From Pontibaca methylaminivorans (GTDB lineage: Bacteria > Pseudomonadota > Alphaproteobacteria > Rhodobacterales > Rhodobacteraceae): a stretch of 64,000 nucleotides of DNA. Below, one piece after another: positions 29,060 through 37,757 of the stretch. Every line of letters starts with the position of its first letter. Positions within the stretch are counted from its first letter, which is position 1. The stretch covers positions 124,001 to 188,000 of the forward strand of contig NZ_FTPS01000001.1 of the NCBI RefSeq assembly GCF_900156525.1, given 5' to 3'. Below the pieces are notes generated by a model that was not told the DNA's origin, searched no databases, and saw only the letters and a program-made list of their open reading frames with translations. The position numbers were made by a program, and so were the translations under genes.

Positions 29060-30403
29060 TTATCGGCGATATTCATTAATTATAGAATCGAATTCGGGAA
29101 ACTTCTTTCCTGTATAAAGGTCGTTGAACAGGCGCGCGCGAGCATTAATAAAGTGCCTTCCCAACATGCGGTCTGCGCTTAAGTCAAAATTATGAGAGCT
29201 TCCGGGGCGCGGAGTGAACTCTCCAAAAACCAAACCTTCCGAAGAGTCAAAAAGGTCAATTCTTACGAAAGGGGCTGGGATCTTGAGACTAATTTCTTCC
29301 ACCAAGTTGCAGAAATTTTCTGGAATCTCTCGCCCTTCGAAGTAGCTGTATTGTGGTTGCCCTACATTGGCTATTTCCCCCTCTCTGTTTCGCCAAGAGT
29401 ATAATGGCTTCTCTCCAAATCTGGACACCTCCAAAACCAATGGAGATTGACCATAAAAGACATAAAACTTGAGATCGTTTGGCGGCCCGCCCTCTTTATC
29501 TATTATCATCTCCTCCACAATCCATGAGTCTCTTCGTCCGTGATTTTCGCTAAGGACGCATTGCATGGACGCTTGAAGTTCTTTGATTGACGTTAACCTC
29601 GACCTGTCACGAACATTTATTATATTTGCACTGTCCTTTATTATATATACGCCTGTAGAGCCTCCGCCTCTTGTGGGCTTGATAACGCTGTTAGGGGAAA
29701 AATCCAAAGCGCTTATTGGAATATTTCTTTGGAGTATTTTGGGCACTCTCAACCCAACAAGTTTGGCGAAGTGGAGGCCGACTTTTTTGTCTTCTAACAA
29801 GAATTCTATACGGTGGCCGGCTATCTCCCCGTGAATATCACGCTTCTTGCTCTGAGCCCATGTTTCTGACGAAAAGGAGCATCCTTCAAAAATATTACTT
29901 CCGCATCCTTGAAAAATCTTAGATGTGTGTGGCGGTAAATGCTCCAATAAAATTGAGGTTCGGACCTCTTGTGCATCGACGTTGGATAGATCTTTAGATT
30001 TATGCAATCTTGATGTCGATTGCAGGACTGTTTCGCTCAAAGCGCGAGTAACTCTCCTATAGCTTAGAAGTGTCTTCTGCAGTGACTCTCGCGCTGCTAT
30101 TGCTGGCTCCTCATCTTCTCTATAAAGGATATTGAAAGATGATCGTGCGTGTGGCGTAGCCTCAAGCACCGAAATTTCAGAAATTTCACTTTCTCCATTC
30201 CCAGTCATAATTTTCGTCAAAAGACTGTGCACGGAATCAATCGGTCCTTCAAGCATAAGGTCAACTATGGCCGTGCCGGGAAAATTTCTATTCTTTACCC
30301 ATCCCGAAACACCAACCTCATTAGCTTTGTCTCTGATCCATTTCCGAAAACCTACCTTTTGAACCTTCCCAGTCAGGACAACGCGGATCGCCTTATTGTT
30401 CAT
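29060..30403 (-). CDS. Acylphosphatase - TupA-like ATP-grasp fusion protein
   Basis: A 447-residue protein with two domains. Residues about 1-95 are an acylphosphatase: GKVQKVGFRKWIRDKA and GWVKNRNFPG keep the catalytic Arg (residue 20) and Asn (residue 38). Residues about 170-440 resemble TupA-like ATP-grasp ligases: VIKPTRGGGSTGVYII, WIVEEMI and FVRIDLFDSSEGLVFGEFTPRPGSS supply lysine and acidic ATP/Mg positions. ATP-grasp ligases make an acylphosphate, and acylphosphatases hydrolyse one, so the pairing is notable. The ATG at 30403 has AAGGAGGAG before it. The gene is strikingly AT-rich (22 of 60 bases GC at 29581-29640, against 38 of 60 at 28681-28740), a sign of recent transfer. Product and acceptor are unknown. 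Confidence 0.85.
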   Translation of the reverse strand: MNNKAIRVVLTGKVQKVGFRKWIRDKANEVGVSGWVKNRNFPGTAIVDLMLEGPIDSVHSLLTKIMTGNGESEISEISVLEATPHARSSFNILYREDEEPAIAARESLQKTLLSYRRVTRALSETVLQSTSRLHKSKDLSNVDAQEVRTSILLEHLPPHTSKIFQGCGSNIFEGCSFSSETWAQSKKRDIHGEIAGHRIEFLLEDKKVGLHFAKLVGLRVPKILQRNIPISALDFSPNSVIKPTRGGGSTGVYIIKDSANIINVRDRSRLTSIKELQASMQCVLSENHGRRDSWIVEEMIIDKEGGPPNDLKFYVFYGQSPLVLEVSRFGEKPLYSWRNREGEIANVGQPQYSYFEGREIPENFCNLVEEISLKIPAPFVRIDLFDSSEGLVFGEFTPRPGSSHNFDLSADRMLGRHFINARARLFNDLYTGKKFPEFDSIINEYRR

Positions 30404-30427
30404 GCGATCTCCTCCTTTGAGTAGCAA

Positions 30428-33082
30428 CTAGAGCGTTGATCGTTTCAGTCGATCAATATGCATCTCGTAGCTGAACTTTTCCGCAGCGTACCGTTGCGCT
30501 TTCTCGACCTGAGCAGCATAGGCGGCCGGATCAGAATGCAGTTTGCGCGCCGTCTTTACGGCCGTCTGCGGAGTGGCATAGATCGCGGCATCCTCGAACA
30601 GCGGGCGGTAAACCTCGGGCAGGATCACCGGCACGCCGGTCGCCATCGCCTCGATGATGGTGCGGCCAAAGGATTCCACCCAGTCGGGATGCGCAAAATA
30701 GACGAACACGTCGATATCGGCCAGGAAATCCTTTGGGTGCAGTGACCCGAACGGATGCACCGTCCAGTTATCCGGCACTTGGCCAATCAGCGACGCCGGA
30801 ACCTCGGCGCCGCCCAGCACATGCACCTCGATATCGTCCGAGGCGGGGTAGGCGACAAGCGTGTCCTCGCGCGTTGCCGGCCATTTGACAAACTGGTCGC
30901 GGGAATGGCGCCCGATGCGCAGCCTGTCGGACGGTCCGCGCCTGCGCGGGCCGCGATCCCAGCCGTTGATGTCGATGATATTGTGCCAGTCTTCGGGCGA
31001 GAGGTCGATATGGTGCAGCTCATCCGCGTGGTGGGTGTGCAACGCATCGCGCACCAGCGGCCCGATCGGGTGCCAGGTGGCATCCTTGCCGAAGTAATGG
31101 CGGATATTCTCGGCGCAGTCGGCCAGCCGGTAGCGGACGATTCCCTCTTCCGTGTAATCGCTCATCGGCGGCTGGTTGACGATCACCCTGATCTGCTTCG
31201 CGTCGATCTTGGGAAGGTAGCGTAGGCGGTGCTGAAGTATCGGAGGATAGCGCATGACGAGAAGATCACAAGAAACCTCTTCGCCATAGACGATAGGCGA
31301 GCAGAGTTCGCCATCCAGCACATCTCGGACTTCTGGCAACATCCGTTTACCCTTGATCGGGTAATCGTACCTGTACATTTGACAGACACCGGTTTTCAGG
31401 CCGTTGCGCTTTTGGCACTCTATCTCTTCCACATTTGAACGAGTGCTGCCACCGTGCATTCGGAATTCCGAACAAATAATGACATCGTAATGATTCTTGA
31501 TCTTCGCCCGATCAGGATGCATTACGATTGGAGTTGCAAATTGCGGTCTTCTGGAGCTTGGGTAATAGAGCGTTTTGTCCTGATGTATCAGTTGTCCTTC
31601 AAAATACTCCATGCGCGCGCCAAAGAAAAATCCGTCCATTCCAAAGGCATCATTCGACACTATGGAACTCTCGGATACTCTCTGAAATGATAGCGGCCCG
31701 GTAACTAGTGACTGGACCGCTTCATGTCCGAATGCATTTCGGATGCGCCGTATTTTTTCGCTGTCGGCACCAAAGCGGACTGTATCCCAATATCCGATAC
31801 GGTCGCACACCGGCTTGTGCCGATGCATGAACGAAGACACATTTTCCTTTACAAAGTAAATGGATCTGTGAGAGCCCCATTTCGGAAATGAAAGGCCATC
31901 CGCCATCCGCGCCTGCTCCGACGTGCACCCCATCACCTCGGGGTTGTCCTGCATGAACCGCACCTGGGTCTCGATCTTGAGCGGGTGCGACCAGTCGTCG
32001 GCGTCGTGGAGCGTGACGAACTCCCCGCTCGCCTCGTCCAGCCCCCGGTTGCGGGCGACATAGGCGCCGCCGTTCTGCTCCATGCGGATCAGGCGGATGC
32101 GGGGATCATCGGCGGCGAAGCGCTCCGTGACTTCGCAGGTGCCGGGATTGGGCGAACAGTCGTCGATGACGATGATCTCAAGGTTCTTCCAGGTCTGTTC
32201 CTGCAATGAGCGCAGCGCCGTCGGCAGCATCTCTTCCGCCTCGTAGGCGGCGATCAGCACCGTGACCTTCGGCCCGTTCCAAACCGCCGGAAGCGGCTCC
32301 ACCGTCGTGAGGCGGTCATAGGGCGGCCGGCCGTCATCCTCGAGCAGGCGCAGGGGCGGGATGTCATACTGCCGCAGCACCTGGTTGATCCATGTGACCC
32401 GCAGGTCGGGCGTCGGCTGGAAATTCACCCAGGCCAGCATCACGTCGGGCGTCACCTCGCCGGCCAGCGCGATCCGGTCATAGGCGGCCTGCCCGTCCTC
32501 TGTTCGGCCGAGGAAATGAAGGCAGAGCAGTTCGGCCACCGACAGCTTGCTGCGGAAATCAAGGTCGGGCGCCGTCCGCCGCGCGGCCGCGATATGGGTG
32601 AGCGCGGTGCGATAGCCCTCGTCGGTCTTTTCCCGCATGTGCCAGAGCGCAAGTTCCCGCGAGGCCATGGCGCGCGCGGCCGGGTTTTCGTCGCTCCGCG
32701 CGATCTCCTGCAGTTCGGCCAGCGGCTGGTCGGTAAAGCCGAGGCTCAGCAGTTTGCTGCGGATGGTCCCGATCCGCGCCCGGGCCTCCTGATGGCTGTT
32801 GCGGCGCGTGCCCCGGCGGGCATAGCCGTTCTGTTCGCCGAACAGCGCATAGTGCAGCAGCGGGTTGATGCCGGAATCCGCGACCTCGGGGTGGGTTTCC
32901 AGGTAAAACCTCGTGTCGAAGTTCTTACCCGGATTGCGCCCCATGGCAGCGCCATACTTCAGATAATGCTCCGCCGGCTCCATCCCGAGCGCCGCGACAT
33001 CGGGGTATTGTTCGCGGTACCAGTTGCTGTGAACCTGCTTGGTGCGTTTCAGAGTCGTGATCGGCTTGGCTGGAATGTCCAT
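30428..33082 (-). CDS. Large two-domain glycosyltransferase (GT2 plus GT4-like)
   Basis: An 884-residue protein. An N-terminal stretch (HSNWYREQYPDVAALGMEPAEHYLKYG) is typical of proteins that start multi-domain polysaccharide transferases. Around residues 270-470 is a family 2 transferase (VTVLIAAYEAEEMLPTAL, VIDDCSPN, FVTLHDADDW, the metal-binding motif). A C-terminal GT4-like domain has VFVYFAHPDWVESFGRTIIEAMATGVPVI, with the E-x7-E type donor motif. It likely builds two linkages of a surface polymer. The middle part near 31.2-31.9 kb is visibly AT-richer than the rest (26 of 60 bases GC at 31441-31500), a mosaic sign. The ribosome site is weak. Confidence 0.9.
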   Translation of the reverse strand: MDIPAKPITTLKRTKQVHSNWYREQYPDVAALGMEPAEHYLKYGAAMGRNPGKNFDTRFYLETHPEVADSGINPLLHYALFGEQNGYARRGTRRNSHQEARARIGTIRSKLLSLGFTDQPLAELQEIARSDENPAARAMASRELALWHMREKTDEGYRTALTHIAAARRTAPDLDFRSKLSVAELLCLHFLGRTEDGQAAYDRIALAGEVTPDVMLAWVNFQPTPDLRVTWINQVLRQYDIPPLRLLEDDGRPPYDRLTTVEPLPAVWNGPKVTVLIAAYEAEEMLPTALRSLQEQTWKNLEIIVIDDCSPNPGTCEVTERFAADDPRIRLIRMEQNGGAYVARNRGLDEASGEFVTLHDADDWSHPLKIETQVRFMQDNPEVMGCTSEQARMADGLSFPKWGSHRSIYFVKENVSSFMHRHKPVCDRIGYWDTVRFGADSEKIRRIRNAFGHEAVQSLVTGPLSFQRVSESSIVSNDAFGMDGFFFGARMEYFEGQLIHQDKTLYYPSSRRPQFATPIVMHPDRAKIKNHYDVIICSEFRMHGGSTRSNVEEIECQKRNGLKTGVCQMYRYDYPIKGKRMLPEVRDVLDGELCSPIVYGEEVSCDLLVMRYPPILQHRLRYLPKIDAKQIRVIVNQPPMSDYTEEGIVRYRLADCAENIRHYFGKDATWHPIGPLVRDALHTHHADELHHIDLSPEDWHNIIDINGWDRGPRRRGPSDRLRIGRHSRDQFVKWPATREDTLVAYPASDDIEVHVLGGAEVPASLIGQVPDNWTVHPFGSLHPKDFLADIDVFVYFAHPDWVESFGRTIIEAMATGVPVILPEVYRPLFEDAAIYATPQTAVKTARKLHSDPAAYAAQVEKAQRYAAEKFSYEMHIDRLKRSTL

Positions 33083-33434
33083 GTGAAATATCTTGTCTTT
33101 TCAGCGTCTTGCATTTCATCTGCGCTGCTCGAAGCGGGGTGAGCACGCATGGCCTGACCAATGTTACCGGAAACAACCCCTGTGGGGTCGCAAGGTTTTT
33201 GCCGGCTGTCAAGGCTGGCTCCGCCCCGGCTCCGGGCCGGCAGACATATGCGTTTCCATGGGCCCGGGTCGGCCGGATCCCGCCTCTCCGGGGCCCGGGG
33301 CGCCGCCGCGGCATCCCCGCCTTGCCGCCGCGCCGCGGCCGTGCCTTGAAGCAGGGTCAAAAGCGATTATGCTGCGACTCGGCCACCCGGGGAGGTGCCG
33401 CGAAAAAATGCGCAGATCGAGCGGTGTTCATCAC
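33083..33434. other. Divergent intergenic region, no gene seen
   Basis: This 352-base stretch lies between divergent glycosyltransferase genes. Frames open here lack ribosome sites and recognisable products. A small hairpin, ACCCC-TGT-GGGGT, lies near 33176. Regulatory sites for the two gene sets are expected here but none is clear. Confidence 0.45.
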
Positions 33435-33974
33435 ATGAAAGACAATCTGGAAATCGGCTCCGATGCGGGCGTCAATCACACGCTGCAGATGCTCAGGGAT
33501 GGCTCGTCGAAAGGTGAAATCACCCACAAGACCGAGATCGCGCCGGGCCTGTTTCTTCTTGCCGATCCGCGGTTTTCGCATGTGGGCGGGGGATATGCCT
33601 CACCAAACGGGCGCCTGCTGGAACTTGACGTAAAACCCCGGGGCGACGGCGAATGGATCGGGCTGCATCTTTCGCTTTCGATGACCAATCTGGCGGATAA
33701 GGGCGTTCTTGGATTTGCCTGCCGGACTGCGGCGCCGGAGCTCATGATCATGCGCGCCTGTGTTCGGTCGGGAACTGAATCAAGATTTACGGACGCGTTT
33801 TTCGACAAGCATATCCTGGTTCAGACCGAGGAAGCGACCCATCTGGATGCCCTGCCTCTTTACCGGCAAACCGGATTGCTTCCGGTTCGGGCCGCATGGC
33901 GCGAACTTGTGTTCTTTCTGCCAACCCGCGGTTTTCAACTTTCCCTGATAGACCTTCGCGTCTTTGCGGTATGA
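33435..33974 (+). CDS. Hypothetical protein of the polysaccharide island
   Basis: A 179-residue soluble protein, not recognised. Its beta-rich sequence (GLFLLADPRFSHVGGGYA, GEWIGLHLSLSMTNLADKGVLGFAC, FQLSLIDLRVFAV) looks like a jelly-roll or carbohydrate-binding fold, but that is a guess. The stop overlaps the start of the next glycosyltransferase gene (ATGA), so it belongs to that operon. Start choice is uncertain: ATG at 33435 or at 33411, the latter with GGAGGTG at longer spacing. A glycan-related role is inferred from position. Confidence 0.6.
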   Translation: MKDNLEIGSDAGVNHTLQMLRDGSSKGEITHKTEIAPGLFLLADPRFSHVGGGYASPNGRLLELDVKPRGDGEWIGLHLSLSMTNLADKGVLGFACRTAAPELMIMRACVRSGTESRFTDAFFDKHILVQTEEATHLDALPLYRQTGLLPVRAAWRELVFFLPTRGFQLSLIDLRVFAV

Positions 33975-34945
33975 GCTGCACGCTTGTCATTCCAACCCGA
34001 AACGATACGACCAATCTGAAGCGGCTGCTGGAGCAGGCGTTCCACATGAAATGCTTTGCCCGGGCAATCGTGGTCGATGACGCGTCCGATTCCCCGCTGA
34101 GCCCCGAACTCTGCCTTCTGGAGCGGCCGGACTGGGTTCACCTTACCCGGCATGAAAATCGAAAAGGGGCGGGTGCGGCGCGCAATCTCGGGCTTCAATT
34201 TGTCGAAACCTCCCATCTTCTGTTTTTTGACAGCGATGACCTGCTGACGCCGGAAATCCCGCATCTTTTAGCCGATCTTGACGGGCGGGAGTTCGACTTC
34301 TGCATTTTCAAACATAATGACAGCCGCGTGAGCGCGGCCGGGTCATGGGGGCAAACCCGATGGGACGAGGCGCTGTGGCGGCACGCCGGTGTTGCGGTCG
34401 GCGCCTTGCGGCCGGTATCGCCATCCTCCGCCCCAACGCTGGCGCGAACCGCGAATTACCCCTGGAACAAGATCTATCGGACAGATTTTCTGCGCGATAA
34501 TGGGCTGCGTTGTTCGGAAACGCTGGTGCATAACGACATTCTTCTGCATTGGGCCAGCTTCATTCGTGCCCGGGATATTCTCTCGTCGGATCGCATTGCT
34601 GCTATCCATCATGTCGGCCTGAAATCCGGTCGGCTGACCGATCATTCGGGGCCTGAACGACTGGCGGTTTTCAATATTTTACGCGATGTTCTAAACACGG
34701 AAATCCCCGGGGACCGAAACTTTTTCGCGGCCTTTCTGGGATTTGCCAGTTACCTGTTCGGCTGGATCCGCGGGGTTATCGCCCCGTCTCAACAACCGGC
34801 GCTCGATGCGCAAATCCGGCAGTTTCTGCTGGCCGCGCTGTCGCCGGGCGACTATCGTAACCTGACCGTTTCGGACCCGGTCCTTGCGCTGCGGATCAAC
34901 CTGCAGCTTGCGGAAACGCGCAGAGCAGGGGCTGGCACATCATGA
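33971..34945 (+). CDS. Family 2 glycosyltransferase
   Basis: A 324-residue GT-A protein. CTLVIPTRNDTTNLKRLLEQA opens the fold, then IVVDDASDSPLSPE and HLLFFDSDDLLTPEIPHLL with the DSDD metal motif, and NKIYRTDFLRDNGLRC in the acceptor region. It should transfer a sugar from a nucleotide sugar onto a surface polymer in the cytoplasm. The ATG overlaps the previous stop (ATGA) and its own stop overlaps the next start (ATGA), so three genes are coupled. Its GC content is lower than the tol block, consistent with an acquired island. Confidence 0.88.
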   Translation: MSCTLVIPTRNDTTNLKRLLEQAFHMKCFARAIVVDDASDSPLSPELCLLERPDWVHLTRHENRKGAGAARNLGLQFVETSHLLFFDSDDLLTPEIPHLLADLDGREFDFCIFKHNDSRVSAAGSWGQTRWDEALWRHAGVAVGALRPVSPSSAPTLARTANYPWNKIYRTDFLRDNGLRCSETLVHNDILLHWASFIRARDILSSDRIAAIHHVGLKSGRLTDHSGPERLAVFNILRDVLNTEIPGDRNFFAAFLGFASYLFGWIRGVIAPSQQPALDAQIRQFLLAALSPGDYRNLTVSDPVLALRINLQLAETRRAGAGTS

Positions 34946-35955
34946 CCATTTGCTTTATCCTGATCGACACCGGGCCCGGCCTGGAAGACAGCGGACATTC
35001 CCTCAACCCTTTGCTGCAGGCGGGCGATCAGGTTCTGGTTCTCGCGGAGTCCGGTTCAGCAAAACCACGTTTTCCGGCATTGAATGACGCGATCGAAACT
35101 GGCCATATTGCCATCTCCGACACGGATATGATGAACCCCGATCTTTGGGCCATGGTCGCGCGAACGCATGGGAAAGCGGATGTTTCGATGTTCCTGCGGG
35201 CCGGCGATCTGATTTGTGCGGAAGCCCTTGATTCTCTGCGGACATGGATCTCGGACCAAGCGGGCAGCGCGGATGTGATTGTCGTGAACCGCGCCTTTTC
35301 TCTGGTGGGCGAACATGTGACATTTCCCTGCCCGGATGCGCCGCGCTGGCCGGATGGGGGCGGGGAAGGCAGGACATCGGCGCTTCGGCTGATGGCCGAC
35401 CCGGCGCGTCTTGTTCTATCCCGGACTTATCTGGAAAGCACCGATTTTCCACGGAATTGTCCGAATGCAACGTGGTATGACGAGGTGATCCAGGCTGCCG
35501 ATACCATAGGGCTGTTTCCGGATCCCGTCGTTTTGACAAGGCCGACACAAAGCACTGCGGAAACAATGCTGCAGCATCTGGATGAGGCCATAAGCGCACG
35601 CAACGGGGAAAGGACCGATATCGCGGCCCTGCGGCTCAATGATCAGCTTTCATTGCTTGAACCGGATGAATTGGCAGGGTTTACAGACCGGGCGAATGAT
35701 TTGTTCCGGCGTGTTCCGCGGCGGGTCCGCAAAAGGCTCTGCCTGTTGCCGGGGATCAGCGGTGCGCTTTTTTCGGCCATGAGAGAAGGCGGAAAGTTCG
35801 CGGCAATCGGTCTGCTGCTGCTTGCGAACTCCGACCGTCAACGCAGGCGGCTCGACGCGCTGTCGCACGAGGTGAACCGGCTGCGCTCGGATCTGAACGC
35901 AGCCCTGCCGGGCCCCGAATACCTGCAATTGATGCACGAAATGGTGCGGCAATAG
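34942..35955 (+). CDS. Divergent glycosyltransferase-like protein
   Basis: A 337-residue protein. The first 100 residues resemble a GT-A fold (MTICFILIDTGPGLEDSG, VSMFLRAGDLICAEALDSL), but the DxD motif is degenerate (RAGD), so it may be inactive or use another metal site. The C-terminal part has a helical region and ends with LDALSHEVNRLRSDLNAAL, a short coiled coil like those on other polysaccharide-enzyme tails. It overlaps the previous gene (ATGA). The name is tentative. Confidence 0.65.
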   Translation: MTICFILIDTGPGLEDSGHSLNPLLQAGDQVLVLAESGSAKPRFPALNDAIETGHIAISDTDMMNPDLWAMVARTHGKADVSMFLRAGDLICAEALDSLRTWISDQAGSADVIVVNRAFSLVGEHVTFPCPDAPRWPDGGGEGRTSALRLMADPARLVLSRTYLESTDFPRNCPNATWYDEVIQAADTIGLFPDPVVLTRPTQSTAETMLQHLDEAISARNGERTDIAALRLNDQLSLLEPDELAGFTDRANDLFRRVPRRVRKRLCLLPGISGALFSAMREGGKFAAIGLLLLANSDRQRRRLDALSHEVNRLRSDLNAALPGPEYLQLMHEMVRQ

Positions 35956-35976
35956 CACCATCACGCAGGCGCCGGA

Positions 35977-37152
35977 TCAGTCGCTGCCGAACAGGTCGCG
36001 GGTATAGAGTTTCTCGGAATAGCCCTCGAGGTCAGAACTGTTCCGGTTCGCGACAATGACATCAACGCCGTTGCGGAATGCATCCAGATCGCGCATGATC
36101 GGGGAGCCGAAAAAGCTTTCGTCCTCCATGGCGGGCTCATAGATCCAGATTTCCACGCCCTTCGCCCGCAGCCGCTTCATGATGCCCTGAATGGCGCTTT
36201 GGCGGAAATTGTCGGATCCGGCTTTCATGACAAGCCTGTAAATCCCGACAACGCGGGGCTTTCGCGCCAGTATGTCGTCGGAAATGACGTCCTTGCGGGT
36301 TCGATTGGCATCGACAACGGCCGCAATCAGATTTTGCGGAACGTCACGGTAATTGGCAAGCAATTGCTTGCTGTCCTTGGGCAGGCAATAGCCACCATAA
36401 CCAAAGGAAGGATTGTTGTAATGGTCGCCGATACGCGGATCAAGGCAGACGCCCTTGATGATCTGGCGCGTATCCAGTCCCTGCGTCAATGCATAGCTGT
36501 CGAGTTCGTTGAAATAGGCGATGCGCAGCGCGAGATATGTATTCGCAAACAGCTTGATCGCCTCGGCCTCGGTCGATCCCGTCAAAAGGATTTCGACATG
36601 TTCATCAAGAGCGGAATCCTTGAGAAGATTGGCGAAATCCTCGCCGCGCTGGCTGTTTTCTCCGACGATGATCCGCGACGGGTGCAGGTTGTCATGCAGG
36701 GCGCGGCCTTCGCGCAGAAATTCCGGGCTGAAGATCACCTGCTGCGTGCCGAGCCGCTCTGAAACATGGCGTGTGAATCCGACCGGCACGGTCGATTTCA
36801 CGATAATAACCGCCTCGGGGGCAATTTCCTTTGCTTGCGCAATGACCGTTTCAACGCTTGAAGTATCGAAGTAATTGGATACCGGATCATAATTCGTCGG
36901 CGTGGCGACAATGATGTAATCCGCGCCGTCAAAGGCTTCGGTCACGTCGGTGGTGGCGGTCAGATCAAGCTGGTTTTCGCTCAGATAATGGACGATATCC
37001 GCATCGACAATCGGGCAGCGGCGTGCATTCAGAAGCTCGACCTTATGCGGGTCAACGTCCAGCGCCCGAACCCGGTTGCGCCCGGCCAGCAATACCGCGC
37101 TCGACAGCCCGACATAGCCGATACCGGCGACTGCAATCGTCTTTCCTGCCAT
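35977..37152 (-). CDS. ugd: UDP-glucose 6-dehydrogenase
   Basis: A 391-residue nucleotide-sugar dehydrogenase that oxidises UDP-glucose to UDP-glucuronate with two NAD+, supplying precursors for acidic surface polysaccharide. The NAD motif is [17 protein letters not shown]. Then come [12 protein letters not shown]-like [28 protein letters not shown] and the catalytic cysteine in [19 protein letters not shown]. The length is like E. coli Ugd (388). The ATG follows AAGAGGTTTCG. It ends the island and is divergent from the giant repeat-protein gene across a 605-base gap. Confidence 0.97.
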   Translation of the reverse strand: MAGKTIAVAGIGYVGLSSAVLLAGRNRVRALDVDPHKVELLNARRCPIVDADIVHYLSENQLDLTATTDVTEAFDGADYIIVATPTNYDPVSNYFDTSSVETVIAQAKEIAPEAVIIVKSTVPVGFTRHVSERLGTQQVIFSPEFLREGRALHDNLHPSRIIVGENSQRGEDFANLLKDSALDEHVEILLTGSTEAEAIKLFANTYLALRIAYFNELDSYALTQGLDTRQIIKGVCLDPRIGDHYNNPSFGYGGYCLPKDSKQLLANYRDVPQNLIAAVVDANRTRKDVISDDILARKPRVVGIYRLVMKAGSDNFRQSAIQGIMKRLRAKGVEIWIYEPAMEDESFFGSPIMRDLDAFRNGVDVIVANRNSSDLEGYSEKLYTRDLFGSD

Positions 37153-37757
37153 TCGAAACCTCTTGTCTGCGCGGGCTTTTCTTGCCCGGACTTCATGCTT
37201 GTGCGGTCATGTTTCTGGTCAGATTTACGAACATCCCCGACCGGATCAACGGCATCGGCAGGCCGCGCAGATGACATGGTGCTCTGCGGGTAGGGCGCAG
37301 CATGCCGCAAGACGCAGGAGCGGGCCCGCGCCCGGCACGTGGCCGCTGACATTGACCCCTGCCGCGACCGAATTGGGGGCTGCGCGTTGCCGATCAGTTG
37401 CAAACAACATGGGCATCTCCCTAGCGGAGACATTCCATGTCTGCAATCGGTGCGCATTTTTCGGCGAAATTCAGCCTTGTCGCCGGGGCAGGATGCTTCC
37501 ACCGCAACCATGGCCGTGCCTTGCGGTCCGACCTGTCACGCCGGTTGCAGCGTGCCGGCAGGGCGCCCGAAATGTGTCCCTGCGCCAGACGATTTTCTGG
37601 CCGGACCGGCTTTCGGTAACTCTTGCTTAACGATCTTCGGGTTAATCGCAGACAACCGATGCGGGTGTCGCGCGATGCGCAGCCATCGCAGTGAAACACG
37701 GACAGCCGGCAGGCGACGGGGCGGAAACCGTGCCCCGTCTTGGGCAGGAGATGAACG
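37153..37757. other. 605-base divergent intergenic region
   Basis: No convincing gene is seen; the open frames have poor ribosome sites and no recognisable product. Near 37627-37645 the sequence TTAAC-GATCTTCGG-GTTAA forms an imperfect inverted repeat that could be an operator. The region should drive both ugd and the giant repeat protein, which starts with a GTG after CAGGAG. Its size suggests complex control or degraded sequence. Confidence 0.45.
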
